A DNA stretch of 64,000 nt, taken from UBA4877 sp002399285 (GTDB lineage: Bacteria; Bacillota; Thermoanaerobacteria; Thermoanaerobacterales; UBA4877). Made by a program: the position numbers and the translations under genes. The notes below the pieces were generated by a model. That model saw only the letters and a list, made by a program, of their open reading frames with translations. It ran no database searches and was not told the origin of the DNA. Location: positions 1-64,000 of the forward strand of contig DAIPGN010000006.1 in the NCBI GenBank assembly GCA_036771835.1, written 5' to 3'. Below are positions 36,238-45,221 of the stretch, piece by piece (within the stretch, counting starts at the first letter, position 1; each line of letters opens with the position of its first letter).

Positions 36238-37152
36238 AAGTTCCTTTGACTTTAAATACTCTTTTGCCACATCGGCGGCGTCTTTACCCTCTCCGTCAAC
36301 CTGGTAATTTAATTTCTGCATATCCTCATCCGTAATGGTATTTTCAAGTTTATTCAGCACATCCGCTATCTCGGGATGCTTTTCAAGAACGTCTCCTCTC
36401 ACCACCGGCGCCGCATAATATGGTGGAAAGAAGTGTTTATCGTCTTCCAATATCTTGAGGTCGTGAGATATAAGTAATCCGTCGGTCGCAAAGGCATTGA
36501 TCACCTGAACCTCATCATTGTCTATGGCAGGGTACCTTACTCCCGTATCCATGGATTTTACATCTTTAAACTGATATCCATATTTTTCTTTCAGACTTGG
36601 ATAACCATCGGGACGCTCAACGAACTCCATTGTACACCCAAGTATCAATTGCTTGGATATATCGGTAAGATCTGAAAACGTCTCAATGCCATTTTTCTCT
36701 GCAAAGCCTTTTTTAACAGCCAGAGTGTAGGTGTTATTAAATCCCCATGGTTTGAGCCACGCAATATCCCACCTGTCCCCGTATTCCTTCTTTACCGTCT
36801 CATACGCCTCATTCGGATCCGTTGTCGGCTGCATCTGCAATATGTCCACCAAACCAGTACCGGTGTATTCCATATAGATATCTATGCCGCTATCGCCGCT
36901 CCCCTTTTTTATCGCCTCCGAGCACACGCTGGTACCCCCGAGATTGAGCTTGCGCATGACATTAAGATCAGTGTTTGCCTCTATGAGATCGGCCATCATG
37001 TTACCTACAATTACCTGTTCGGTGAAATTTTTAGAACCGATTACGATTGTGTCGCCGTCCTTCTTGCCCGTGCCGGCCGGGCTTCCGCAGCCGGTCATAA
37101 ACATTGCTATTACCAGTATACCACCGATTACCGTGACCCACTTCTTTTTCAT
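36232..37152 (-). CDS. osmoprotectant ABC transporter binding lipoprotein (second copy)
   Basis: 306 residues. Lipoprotein signal with lipobox MTGC at about residue 22, then an OpuC/ProX quaternary-amine binding domain: IVIGSKNFTEQVIVGNMMADL, MEYTGTGLVD, EFVERPDGYPSLKEKYG. Ligands of the family are glycine betaine, choline, carnitine or proline betaine. Lies 14 bp after a paralogue of the same length, and ends the operon. Confidence 0.93.
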   Translation of the reverse strand: MKKKWVTVIGGILVIAMFMTGCGSPAGTGKKDGDTIVIGSKNFTEQVIVGNMMADLIEANTDLNVMRKLNLGGTSVCSEAIKKGSGDSGIDIYMEYTGTGLVDILQMQPTTDPNEAYETVKKEYGDRWDIAWLKPWGFNNTYTLAVKKGFAEKNGIETFSDLTDISKQLILGCTMEFVERPDGYPSLKEKYGYQFKDVKSMDTGVRYPAIDNDEVQVINAFATDGLLISHDLKILEDDKHFFPPYYAAPVVRGDVLEKHPEIADVLNKLENTITDEDMQKLNYQVDGEGKDAADVAKEYLKSKELI

Positions 37153-37166
37153 TTATTACCCTCTTT

Positions 37167-38093
37167 CTAATTTTTTATTAACTTCTCCTCCTTCAAAAAC
37201 TCTTTTGCCACCTCATGGGCATCCATGCCGTCTATATCGACCTTGGCATTGAGTCCTGCCATACTCTTATCGTTTAATTTGCCTCCCAGCTTGTTTATAA
37301 GCTCTTCAAGCCCCGGTATTTCCTCCAGTTTATCTTCTCTTACCATAGGCACCGCATAGTATGGAGGGAAAAACTTCTTGTCGTCGTCTAATATTTGTAA
37401 ATCAAAAGCCGGTATACGGCCGTCTGTGGAAAAAGCGGATATCACATTGACCTCGTCGTTTTTAATGGAACTGTACATAAGACCCGGATCCATAGGTATT
37501 ACCTCTTTGAACTCCATGCCATATGCCTGCTTCCATCCCGGATATCCGTCAGGTCTTTCACTGAATTCCATGGAGCAGCCTAAAGTTGCCTTTGACGCAA
37601 CCTTTGACAGGTCTGATGAATTTTCCAAGCCGTTTGCCTCGGCGTAGTCTCTTTTTACCGCCATGGCATATGTGTTGTTAAATCCAAGCGGCTGCAGCCA
37701 TTTTATATGCCATTTATCGTGATAATTATCTTTGACAACCTTATACGCCTCATTGGGATCCATAATAATATCTTTATGCAATATCTGCATCAATCCCGAA
37801 CCTGTATACTCGACCGCGGCGTCTATATCCCCGTTGGTTATTGCGCTGTGAACTACCATAGTACCGTTTAGGCCCAGCTTTCTCATTACTTTTACGTCAG
37901 GCATATTTTCTTCCACCAACGTAGCCAAAAGCTCCCCGACTATATACTGTTCGGTATAATTGGCGGAACCGACCACAAATTCTTTGTTTGCATTCGAATT
38001 ATTTTTACCTTCGTCTCCCCCGCCGCATCCTGTCAGAAGACTTAAAATCAATATCGTTATTAAGCTAACTGATACACTTTTTGAAGGTCTCAT
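37167..38093 (-). CDS. osmoprotectant ABC transporter binding lipoprotein (first copy)
   Basis: 308 residues, lipobox LTGC at about residue 22. Same fold and motifs as its downstream neighbour (VVGSANYTEQYIVGELLATL, AVEYTGSGLMQ, EFSERPDGYPGWKQAYG) but clearly diverged, so it is an old tandem duplication. Having two binding proteins for one permease suggests two ligand preferences. Confidence 0.93.
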   Translation of the reverse strand: MRPSKSVSVSLITILILSLLTGCGGGDEGKNNSNANKEFVVGSANYTEQYIVGELLATLVEENMPDVKVMRKLGLNGTMVVHSAITNGDIDAAVEYTGSGLMQILHKDIIMDPNEAYKVVKDNYHDKWHIKWLQPLGFNNTYAMAVKRDYAEANGLENSSDLSKVASKATLGCSMEFSERPDGYPGWKQAYGMEFKEVIPMDPGLMYSSIKNDEVNVISAFSTDGRIPAFDLQILDDDKKFFPPYYAVPMVREDKLEEIPGLEELINKLGGKLNDKSMAGLNAKVDIDGMDAHEVAKEFLKEEKLIKN

Positions 38094-38108
38094 GTCGGTA
38101 CACCTTCC

Positions 38109-38756
38109 TTATTTTTTCAATCCCTTTGGTGTAACTGCCTTCTCGGTTATACCAAGGATAAAATCGACCAGCAGAGCCAAAATCATCGCCGGTATGGCAC
38201 CCGATATTATCATTTTATTGTTGACCATGGATATTCCCCTGTATATCATTTGTCCGAGTCCGCCGGCTCCAATCAAAGCCGCAAGGGTGGTAAGACCAAC
38301 AGCGGTTACGGCTGATATTCTTACTCCGGCCATTATCACCGGTAGGGCAAGAGGGAATTGGACCATTCTCATCAGCTGACCATCCGTCATACCCATTCCT
38401 TTGCCTGATTCTATCATTGATTTATCTACGTTCGTCAAACCAATATAGGTGTTTTTTATTATCGGCAGCAGGGAATAAAGGAATATCATCACAATCGACG
38501 GCTTTGAACCTATACCGAGAAACGGTATCAAAAAACCCAGCATTGCCAAACTCGGCATTGCCTGTACCGCATTAGCCAACCCTATGACAAATCCGGACAG
38601 CTTCTTTACCCTTGTGATCAGTATACCCAGAGGTACTCCGATCGCTATCGCTATCACAACGGCTATAAACGTAAGATAGATATGCTCGCCGGTCAAAGCA
38701 AGTATCTGATCCGACCTGTCCATCATAAATCGCAGATATTCATTGATTACCGCCAT
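38109..38756 (-). CDS. osmoprotectant ABC transporter permease
   Basis: About 215 residues, OpuCB/ProW-like, five or six membrane segments with the coupling loop MGMTDGQLMRMVQFPLALPV and the signature ISAVTAVGLTTLAALIGAGGLG. The ATG at 38756 has GGGGTG upstream and is preferred to the GTG at 38771. Only one permease gene is present, whereas many opuC operons have two, so it probably acts as a homodimer. Confidence 0.94.
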   Translation of the reverse strand: MAVINEYLRFMMDRSDQILALTGEHIYLTFIAVVIAIAIGVPLGILITRVKKLSGFVIGLANAVQAMPSLAMLGFLIPFLGIGSKPSIVMIFLYSLLPIIKNTYIGLTNVDKSMIESGKGMGMTDGQLMRMVQFPLALPVIMAGVRISAVTAVGLTTLAALIGAGGLGQMIYRGISMVNNKMIISGAIPAMILALLVDFILGITEKAVTPKGLKK

Positions 38757-38767
38757 AATCTCACCCC

Positions 38768-39880
38768 TCACCCTACATATTTCTCACCGAGCACCTTGAC
38801 CAAACTGCTTCTTGTAATAAGCCCCTTCAATGTTCCTTTCGCGTCGGTCACGGGAACATATCCTATATTATTTTGCGCCATCATCTTCAGGACCTCGACT
38901 ATAGAATCTTCAGGACGAACGCCCAAAACCTCCCTCTTATATATCTCGTCCAGTTTTTTTGCCTTGTCCCAATTTTGCCTTATATCACCGGCAGTTGCAA
39001 TGCCGATCAGTTTATTTTTGTCGTCTACTATCAGCAGACTATCCACCCCACTGGCGCTCATTATTTCCATTGCCTGTGTCAGAGTCCTTGCCGGCATGGC
39101 CTTTATCGGATTTTGTATCATGATATCCTCTACCTTGACATATTCCGGCTGCTGCCACATCCTCTTCTTCCCTATAAACTCCTCTACAAAGCCATGAGAC
39201 GGATGCCTTAAAAGGACCTCCGGCGTATCGAACTGCAGCACCTGTCCGTCCCTCATTATACATATCCGGTCGCCAAGCTTCAGTGCCTCATCCATATCAT
39301 GAGTAACAAAAACGATGGTTTTTTTTAGTTCCTGCTGAAGATTAAAGAGTTCATCCTGCAGCTGCGTTCTTGTGATAGGATCCAATGCACTGAAAGGCTC
39401 ATCCATCAGTATAATTTCCGGGTTGGTCGCCAGCGCTCTGGCTACGCCGATTCTCTGTTGCTGACCACCCGAAAGTTCGCTGGGGTATCTGTCCATATAT
39501 TCATTAGGTGACATACCGACAAGGTCCAGTAATTCCTCGGCTCTTTTACGTCTTTTTTCTTTCGGCCAATTTTTAAGCAGCGGAAGCAGCTCTATATTTT
39601 CGCCCACTGTCATGTGTGGAAACAGGCCTATCTGCTGAATAACATAGCCCATATTGCGCCTCAGGTCTATCGGGTTACTTTTTAATATGTCCTGATCATT
39701 GATGTATATCGTACCTGATGTGGGCTCTATAAGTCGGTTTATCATCTTTAAGCTCGTGGTTTTACCGCAACCGCTCGGTCCGATAAGCACCACAAGCTCA
39801 TTATCGCCGATTTCAAGATTTATGCCTTTTATCACTTCGGTGTCTCCAAATTTTTTAACTACATTTTCAAATCGGATCAT
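38768..39880 (-). CDS. osmoprotectant ABC transporter ATPase with two CBS domains
   Basis: About 370 residues, OpuCA/ProV-like. Walker A GPSGCGKTTS, signature LSGGQQQRIGVARAL, Walker B IILMDEPFSALDP, switch His in FVTHDMDEA. The C-terminal third (about 250-370) has two CBS motifs (IMIQNPIKAMPARTL and VLGVRPEDSIVEVL), which in this family sense ionic strength or cyclic di-AMP. The ATG at 39880 follows GGGAGG; first gene of the operon. Confidence 0.95.
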   Translation of the reverse strand: MIRFENVVKKFGDTEVIKGINLEIGDNELVVLIGPSGCGKTTSLKMINRLIEPTSGTIYINDQDILKSNPIDLRRNMGYVIQQIGLFPHMTVGENIELLPLLKNWPKEKRRKRAEELLDLVGMSPNEYMDRYPSELSGGQQQRIGVARALATNPEIILMDEPFSALDPITRTQLQDELFNLQQELKKTIVFVTHDMDEALKLGDRICIMRDGQVLQFDTPEVLLRHPSHGFVEEFIGKKRMWQQPEYVKVEDIMIQNPIKAMPARTLTQAMEIMSASGVDSLLIVDDKNKLIGIATAGDIRQNWDKAKKLDEIYKREVLGVRPEDSIVEVLKMMAQNNIGYVPVTDAKGTLKGLITRSSLVKVLGEKYVG

Positions 39881-39896
39881 AATTGGCCTCCCTTCA

Positions 39897-39934
39897 GACA
39901 ACCTTATTATATCATAAAAGTTGTCACTTGTAAA
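39897..39934 (-). promoter_or_regulatory. promoter and candidate BusR-type operator of the osmoprotectant operon
   Basis: -35 TTTACA (39934-39929), 17 bp, -10 TATAAT (39911-39906). The spacer contains AAGTGACAACTT (39929-39918), nearly a palindrome, and GACAAC recurs inverted just past the -10 (39902-39897), so two GACAAC half-sites flank the -10 about 23 bp apart. A bipartite site about two helical turns apart is what BusR is known to bind. Confidence 0.55.
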
Positions 39935-39950
39935 TTAATACAAATTCTTA

Positions 39951-40574
39951 TCAGTATGAACCATAGAGGAATTCCATAGTATTTTTTACGATATTCTCAT
40001 CTCCGACCAAGACCAGTACATCCTCTTCATTTATTTCATTATAAGGTCCGGGGGACAATATGATGTCATTTCCGCGTCTTATGGCAATTATAGTCGCTCC
40101 GGTATTCTGCCAAAATTTCAGTTCGCTTATACTTTTACCTATTATGTGACTGTCCTTTTTGATTTCTATTTCCACTGGATTATATGGGTTTATATTTTTC
40201 AGACTGCTCGCATAATCGCTTATCTTGGTTATTATTTCGTCAAATCGCTTGTCGATCTCATTTTTAGTTTGCAAAAGACCTGCCAACTCTTTTCTGAGAG
40301 AATCCAAGGTATCCTTTTCATTGAATCGGTCTATGTATGTATATGCAGCCGCTTTTGACTTTACAATAATTCCGCTTCCCTGTTCTGAAATCACCACATC
40401 CATATCTTCAAGAAGCGACACGGCTCTCCTTATAGTCTCGGGAGAGACATTGTAAAGTCCCGCAAGATTTGATCTGCCATACAACTTTTTGCCTTCAGAA
40501 AATTCGCCTTTCACAATTCTCCTTGCTATGTCCAAAGCTATCTGTTGATATTTAGGTCTAATTATTTCTGCCAT
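39951..40574 (-). CDS. BusR-like repressor (GntR winged helix + RCK_C domain)
   Basis: 207 residues: winged helix (about 5-72, KPKYQQIALDIA-like start and SNLAGLYNVSPETIRRAVSL), coiled coil (about 82-125) and a C-terminal TrkA-C/RCK_C domain (about 132-207, IIGKSISELKFWQNTGATIIAIRRG). This order is that of BusR, a cyclic di-AMP-activated repressor of betaine uptake in lactic acid bacteria and other Firmicutes. It sits just upstream of an osmoprotectant transporter on the same strand, which supports the match. Start at the ATG 40574 after GGGGGA. Confidence 0.85.
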   Translation of the reverse strand: MAEIIRPKYQQIALDIARRIVKGEFSEGKKLYGRSNLAGLYNVSPETIRRAVSLLEDMDVVISEQGSGIIVKSKAAAYTYIDRFNEKDTLDSLRKELAGLLQTKNEIDKRFDEIITKISDYASSLKNINPYNPVEIEIKKDSHIIGKSISELKFWQNTGATIIAIRRGNDIILSPGPYNEINEEDVLVLVGDENIVKNTMEFLYGSY

Positions 40575-40649
40575 TGCGTATCTTCCCCCATTTATCTCTC
40601 TTCTTTTACCTGAATTATACAATATAATACAGGGACTTTACAGCCCCTG

Positions 40650-40856
40650 TCACTTAATTATATAAAATAAAGAATCAATTTCTTCTTCACCGGCATTTGT
40701 CAAAGCATTTTTCAGTTCGTTCATTCCCTCTCCCGATACGGCATAGCCATCTCCAAGAATCCGCCTGCTCACGATCTGACTGGCCATGGATTCTCTGTGA
40801 TCATTAACAAAATTTATTATATCCTCTATTTTCCTTTCTCTATCATCCATATACAC
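40650..40856 (-). CDS. small acidic protein of unknown function
   Basis: 68 residues, soluble, charged: two predicted helices rich in Glu, Arg and Asp (DDRERKIEDIINFVNDHRES, MNELKNALTNAGEEEIDSLF) around a Gly-rich turn. GGAGGTG lies 6 bp before the ATG, which supports it being real. I do not recognise the family. Between an RluA-type enzyme and the BusR-like gene on the same strand. Confidence 0.6.
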   Translation of the reverse strand: MYMDDRERKIEDIINFVNDHRESMASQIVSRRILGDGYAVSGEGMNELKNALTNAGEEEIDSLFYIIK

Positions 40857-40945
40857 AACACCTCCATATTTATGTTGCTCATAAATATGATTTTTGATTC
40901 AGCCATATATGGGCGGCCTCAGTATTACTTTGTCACATTGATGAT

Positions 40946-41833
40946 TTATAAATAGGAGTTGTTTTGATGACCCAAAATTTTTATTAGTTGCCTCAAGTCC
41001 TCGGGAAGCGGTGCCCGGCAGCATAACTGCCCCGCTGCTGACGGCCGCATCAAACGGACTTCCCATGCATGAAGGGCCTGGCGTTTCATGATGTCGGGTA
41101 TACCGTACAGCGTATCGCCATATATGGGATGCCCTATATATGAGAGGTGGACTCTTATCTGATGTGTCCTCCCCGTAGACGGTTTTACCAGTAATACGGT
41201 CGAATCATCCAGTTTCTTTATAGGTTCAAAATATGTCAATGCCCTTTTACCGTTTTCATCGGCTTTCCTCTTTATTATACTGCCTTCCTCTCGTTCGATG
41301 GGAATGTCCACGCAAGAGCTATCCTCGATAATGCCATGGACTACCGCAATATATTTCTTCTCGAATCCCTTTTGTTGGAGATAAGAATGAGTATACTGGT
41401 TCTTGGCAAATATCACTATGCCCGAGGTCTCCCTATCCAACCTGTTTACAGGGCGTATCATTGGATTTTCATTTTTTTGCGATAGATAATAAGCGACGCC
41501 ATTGGCAAGGGCACCTCCCTCTTTCTTTGAAGAAGGGTGAACATTCAAACCGGCGTCCTTATTTACTATAAGAAGATTATCGTCCTCATAGAGTATATCT
41601 GTGGGTATTTTTTCAGGCTGTATATTCTCAACGTACTCTTCGGGAAAAATCACTTTGAGTCTGTCGCCCGCTACAGGATATGATTTTATATACGCCGGGA
41701 CATCATTGAGCAATATGAGTCTTAGATTTTTTAGTTTCCTTATCTGACGTTTGGACATTGACAGCTTTTTTAGCAATATCTCCTCTATTTTCATGCCGCA
41801 TGTTTCTTCATCGATCATCAATTCAAACTTCAT
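40946..41833 (-). CDS. RluA-family pseudouridine synthase
   Basis: 295 residues. An S4 RNA-binding domain at the N-terminus (MSKRQIRKLKNLRLILLND) and the RluA catalytic core with VNRLDRETSGIVIFAKN carrying the catalytic Asp and RTHQIRVHLSYIGHPIYGD. Isomerises uridine in rRNA or tRNA; the exact site is not predictable. Single gene with AAGGATG upstream. Confidence 0.95.
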   Translation of the reverse strand: MKFELMIDEETCGMKIEEILLKKLSMSKRQIRKLKNLRLILLNDVPAYIKSYPVAGDRLKVIFPEEYVENIQPEKIPTDILYEDDNLLIVNKDAGLNVHPSSKKEGGALANGVAYYLSQKNENPMIRPVNRLDRETSGIVIFAKNQYTHSYLQQKGFEKKYIAVVHGIIEDSSCVDIPIEREEGSIIKRKADENGKRALTYFEPIKKLDDSTVLLVKPSTGRTHQIRVHLSYIGHPIYGDTLYGIPDIMKRQALHAWEVRLMRPSAAGQLCCRAPLPEDLRQLIKILGHQNNSYL

Positions 41834-41887
41834 TAGTTATCATCCTTCACTCAATTTTGCATTGAAAGCATTCAAAAATCCTTGCAA

Positions 41888-41914
41888 ATGGGAGGAACCC
41901 TTGGCCGCTCCCAT
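41888..41914 (-). other. possible leader hairpin before the RluA-type gene
   Basis: ATGGGAG and CTCCCAT form a 7-bp stem with a 13-base loop; GGATTTTTG follows 7 bases later on the minus strand. Weak; could be an attenuator. Confidence 0.25.
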
Positions 41915-41938
41915 ATGATTGCATGAGGATGGAAAGAC

Positions 41939-41966
41939 TGGACAAAAGAATTATTTGTAATATAAT
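41939..41966 (+). promoter_or_regulatory. candidate promoter of pckA
   Basis: TGGACA (41939-41944), 16 bp, TATAAT (41961-41966), 37 bp before the pckA ATG. The -10 is perfect, the -35 differs by one base from TTGACA. Confidence 0.5.
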
Positions 41967-42003
41967 TAAATTGAATACAAATTCTAAAAAGAGGTGTACA
42001 TAA

Positions 42004-43569
42004 ATGCAAAAGTTGATGCTTGACGGTTTGATAAATCCCGGTAACATCTATTATAACATGTCTCCTTCACTTTTGGTCGAACAATCAATAAAAAGAGGCG
42101 AAGGCACCCTTACGGATAAGGGAGCGTTGGATGTTTTTACAGGAAAGTACACAGGCAGATCTCCCAACGATAAATTCATAGTCGATGAGCCGGATGTACA
42201 CGATAATATCTGGTGGGGAAATAATAAGCCGATGTCGCCGGATACGTTCGACAGGTTATACAAACGTTTACTCGCATATCTGCAAGGTCGGGATCTTTTC
42301 ATATTTGACGGTTTTGTCGGTGCGGATAAAAATTACAGGCTGCCGCTGCGGGTCGTAAATCAATATGCATATCAAAATCTTTTTTCCCATCAATTGTTCA
42401 TAAGACCCACAGAAGATGAATTGAAAAATCATATCCCGGAATTCACTGTGATAAGCGCGCCGGGATTCAACGCCATTCCCGCTATAGACGGCACTAACTC
42501 GGAGGCTTTCATAGTTATAAGCTTCAGCAGAAAATTGATAATAATCGGCGGCACGATGTATGCAGGAGAAATTAAAAAATCGGTCTTTTCCATAATGAAT
42601 TATCTCTTGCCCATGAAAGGCGTATTGTCAATGCACTGCTCAGCTAACCTGGGAAGCGACGGAAATGCAGCCCTGTTCTTTGGTCTGTCAGGAACAGGAA
42701 AGACCACCCTTTCCGCCGACCCAAACCGCAGGCTTATAGGCGACGACGAACATGGCTGGTCCGATACAGGCGTTTTCAATTTTGAAGGCGGTTGTTATGC
42801 TAAGTGCATAAATCTATCACCAGAAAAGGAACCGCAAATATATAACGCAATTAAATTCGGCACGGTTTTGGAAAATGTGTTATTTAATGAAAATGACCGC
42901 ATACCCGATTATGATGCTAACAAAGTGACGGAAAATACGCGGGCCGCATATCCCGTAAATTACATACCCGGTGCAGTTATCCCAGGCATCGGAGGCCATC
43001 CCAAAGCGATAATATTCCTCACTGCGGACGCTTTCGGCGTGCTGCCTCCCATCTCCAAACTGACAAGGGAACAAGCTATGTATCACTTTATATCCGGCTA
43101 TACAAGCAAGCTGGCAGGAACCGAGCGGGGAATCACGGAACCGCAGGCGACCTTCTCAACGTGCTTTGCCGCACCGTTCTTACCGCTTAGCCCAATGAAA
43201 TATGCAAATCTTCTCGGTGAAAAGATATCAAAGTATAACGTACCCGTATATCTCGTAAATACGGGCTGGACAGGCGGGCCATACGGTGTGGGCAAGAGGA
43301 TGCATCTTCCATATACAAGAGCGATGGTAAACGCGGCCGTGAACGGCGAACTGGAAAACGCGAGTTACAAAACGCATCCGATCTTTAATATCCTGATGCC
43401 GGATTCCTGTCCAAATGTTCCCTGCGAGATATTGGAACCGAAAAATACTTGGAAAGATAAGCATGATTATGATGAAAAGGCAAGGAGTTTAGCGGAAAAG
43501 TTTATCAAAAACTTTGAGAAGTACGGGGATGTAACCCAAGAAGTAAAGAACGCAGGTCCTTCTTTGTAG
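42004..43569 (+). CDS. pckA: phosphoenolpyruvate carboxykinase (ATP)
   Basis: Interconverts oxaloacetate + ATP and PEP + CO2 + ADP. 521 residues. TGKYTGRSPNDKFIVDEP near residue 50, the kinase-1 P-loop FFGLSGTGKTTLS, metal-binding LIGDDEHGWSD, and the nucleotide-binding YTSKLAGTERG and TGWTGGPYG. Alone on the plus strand with GAGGTG upstream and a strong terminator. In anaerobes it may run toward oxaloacetate; direction is not decided by sequence. Confidence 0.98.
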   Translation: MQKLMLDGLINPGNIYYNMSPSLLVEQSIKRGEGTLTDKGALDVFTGKYTGRSPNDKFIVDEPDVHDNIWWGNNKPMSPDTFDRLYKRLLAYLQGRDLFIFDGFVGADKNYRLPLRVVNQYAYQNLFSHQLFIRPTEDELKNHIPEFTVISAPGFNAIPAIDGTNSEAFIVISFSRKLIIIGGTMYAGEIKKSVFSIMNYLLPMKGVLSMHCSANLGSDGNAALFFGLSGTGKTTLSADPNRRLIGDDEHGWSDTGVFNFEGGCYAKCINLSPEKEPQIYNAIKFGTVLENVLFNENDRIPDYDANKVTENTRAAYPVNYIPGAVIPGIGGHPKAIIFLTADAFGVLPPISKLTREQAMYHFISGYTSKLAGTERGITEPQATFSTCFAAPFLPLSPMKYANLLGEKISKYNVPVYLVNTGWTGGPYGVGKRMHLPYTRAMVNAAVNGELENASYKTHPIFNILMPDSCPNVPCEILEPKNTWKDKHDYDEKARSLAEKFIKNFEKYGDVTQEVKNAGPSL

Positions 43570-43570
43570 A

Positions 43571-43610
43571 AATAGGACACCTTCTGCCATATGGCAGAAG
43601 GTGTCCTATT
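43571..43610. terminator. perfect 20-bp palindrome, shared terminator of pckA and the helicase gene
   Basis: AATAGGACACCTTCTGCCAT is followed directly by its exact reverse complement, giving a fully self-complementary 40-mer. It lies between the convergent pckA and DEAD-box genes, 2 bp after the pckA stop. Flanking T-rich sequence on the plus side suits a bidirectional terminator. Confidence 0.85.
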
Positions 43611-43630
43611 TCACTTATTATTCAATCTAC

Positions 43631-45202
43631 CTACTTACCAGGTCTTGGATTGGAAAACTCAATGTTCAGTCTCTTCCCATTCAGACTCTTTCCAGAAGAA
43701 CGCTTCAATATAGACTTTGCGGCATTTTCCTCGGCATCTATAAATGTAAACTTATCATATATCTCTATATCACCGATGTCCCTTCTGTCAACGCGTGAGG
43801 TTTCCGTCAGGAATTTCAGCAAAAGCCTATGATTTATCTTATCCTTACGTCCTGCCGATATATATAGCCTCATGCGTTTTGACCTGACACTTATATCATT
43901 TTCGGTATAATCGAAGTTTACCTCTTTATCGTATACCATACTCATAAGAGCCGCAGATACATCCACCATGTTGTATTCCTCATCCATCTCCACTACTAAC
44001 GGAACAAACCGCTTATAGTCATCCTGTTCAAGGGCTTCCTTAACCATATCCAGTATATCGTTGTATTTGGCCTGGAATATGTCATCAATGGTAGGTATAT
44101 CTTTTCTCCTGATCTTACACTTTATTGCCTTCTCGATCTGTTTTAACGCCATGTATTCCCTCGTGGTAACCAAGGTATACGCCGTTCCCTTTCTATTTAC
44201 CCTAGCCGTCCTTCCGACCCGGTGTACATAGGATTCAACATCCTGCGGCATATCGTAATTTATCACATGGCTCACATTCTCAATATCTATTCCTCTCGCG
44301 GCTACATCCGTGGCGATCAGGAATTCGAGGTTGCCCTCCTTAAATTTCTTGAGCGTGTATAGTCTCTGATTCTGGTTGATATCACCGTGCATGCCTTCGG
44401 CGTTATAACCTCTCGCCTGCAAGGCCTCGGTCAGTTCGTCAACTTCTTTTTTTGTCTTGCAGAATATTATGGCACTGGACGGTTCATCCACATCCAGTAT
44501 CCTGCAGAGCGACTCAAAACGGTTCTCCTGCTTGACCTCATAGTAGTATTGATCCACCGTGGATACCGTCATTGTATTTTTGACTATAGCAATAAACTTT
44601 GCATCAGGTTTCATGTACTTTTTGGTCAGCTTTCTTATTGCATCCGGCATAGTGGCAGAGAACATCATTGTCTGCCTGTCGGCATTACACTGCTTTATTA
44701 TCTCTTCTATATCGTCTATGAATCCCATGTCCAGCATCTCATCCGCCTCGTCTATAACCAGATGACGGATATCTTCCAGATTCAGTACCTTTCTCCTTAA
44801 AAGATCAAGTACCCTGCCGGGCGTACCTGCAACTATGTCGATCCCTTTCCTTAAAGCTTTTATCTGTCTGTCTATGGGCGAACCTCCGTATACCGGCAGA
44901 AGCTTGACACCTGTATATTTAGAAATCCTAGACAGTTCGTCGTTTATCTGTATGGCAAGCTCCCTTGTGGGAGTCAATATAAGAGTGTATATACCGTTCC
45001 TGTCGGATCTCTCAAATCCATTTACTATGGGCGCTCCGAATGCGAGCGTCTTTCCTGTGCCCGTCTGGGCCTGGCCGATAACGTCATACCCTTGAAGAAC
45101 GACGGGTATGGACTCAGCCTGTATCCTGGACGGTTCTTCAAAGCCCATATCATCTATAGCCCTTAAAACTTTTTCATTCAAACCTAAATCTTTAAATGCC
45201 AT
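43631..45202 (-). CDS. DEAD-box RNA helicase with DbpA-type RNA-binding domain
   Basis: 523 residues. Motifs: Q-motif near residue 20, AQTGTGKT, PTRELA, GTPGRVLDLL, VIDEADEML, FSATMP, TDVAARGID and YVHRVGRTARV. After about 450 a DbpA/CsdA-type RNA-binding domain with LLKFLTETSRVDRRDIGDIE and IEFSNPRPG ends the protein. Probably in ribosome assembly or mRNA turnover. GGAGGTC before the ATG; downstream of topB. Confidence 0.95.
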   Translation of the reverse strand: MAFKDLGLNEKVLRAIDDMGFEEPSRIQAESIPVVLQGYDVIGQAQTGTGKTLAFGAPIVNGFERSDRNGIYTLILTPTRELAIQINDELSRISKYTGVKLLPVYGGSPIDRQIKALRKGIDIVAGTPGRVLDLLRRKVLNLEDIRHLVIDEADEMLDMGFIDDIEEIIKQCNADRQTMMFSATMPDAIRKLTKKYMKPDAKFIAIVKNTMTVSTVDQYYYEVKQENRFESLCRILDVDEPSSAIIFCKTKKEVDELTEALQARGYNAEGMHGDINQNQRLYTLKKFKEGNLEFLIATDVAARGIDIENVSHVINYDMPQDVESYVHRVGRTARVNRKGTAYTLVTTREYMALKQIEKAIKCKIRRKDIPTIDDIFQAKYNDILDMVKEALEQDDYKRFVPLVVEMDEEYNMVDVSAALMSMVYDKEVNFDYTENDISVRSKRMRLYISAGRKDKINHRLLLKFLTETSRVDRRDIGDIEIYDKFTFIDAEENAAKSILKRSSGKSLNGKRLNIEFSNPRPGK

Positions 45203-45221
45203 TAACTATAATGACCTCCAT

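Noticed and set aside
36232..38093. Assembly duplication of one binding-protein gene
   Set aside because: The two copies differ throughout in sequence and lipoprotein signal, so they are true paralogues.
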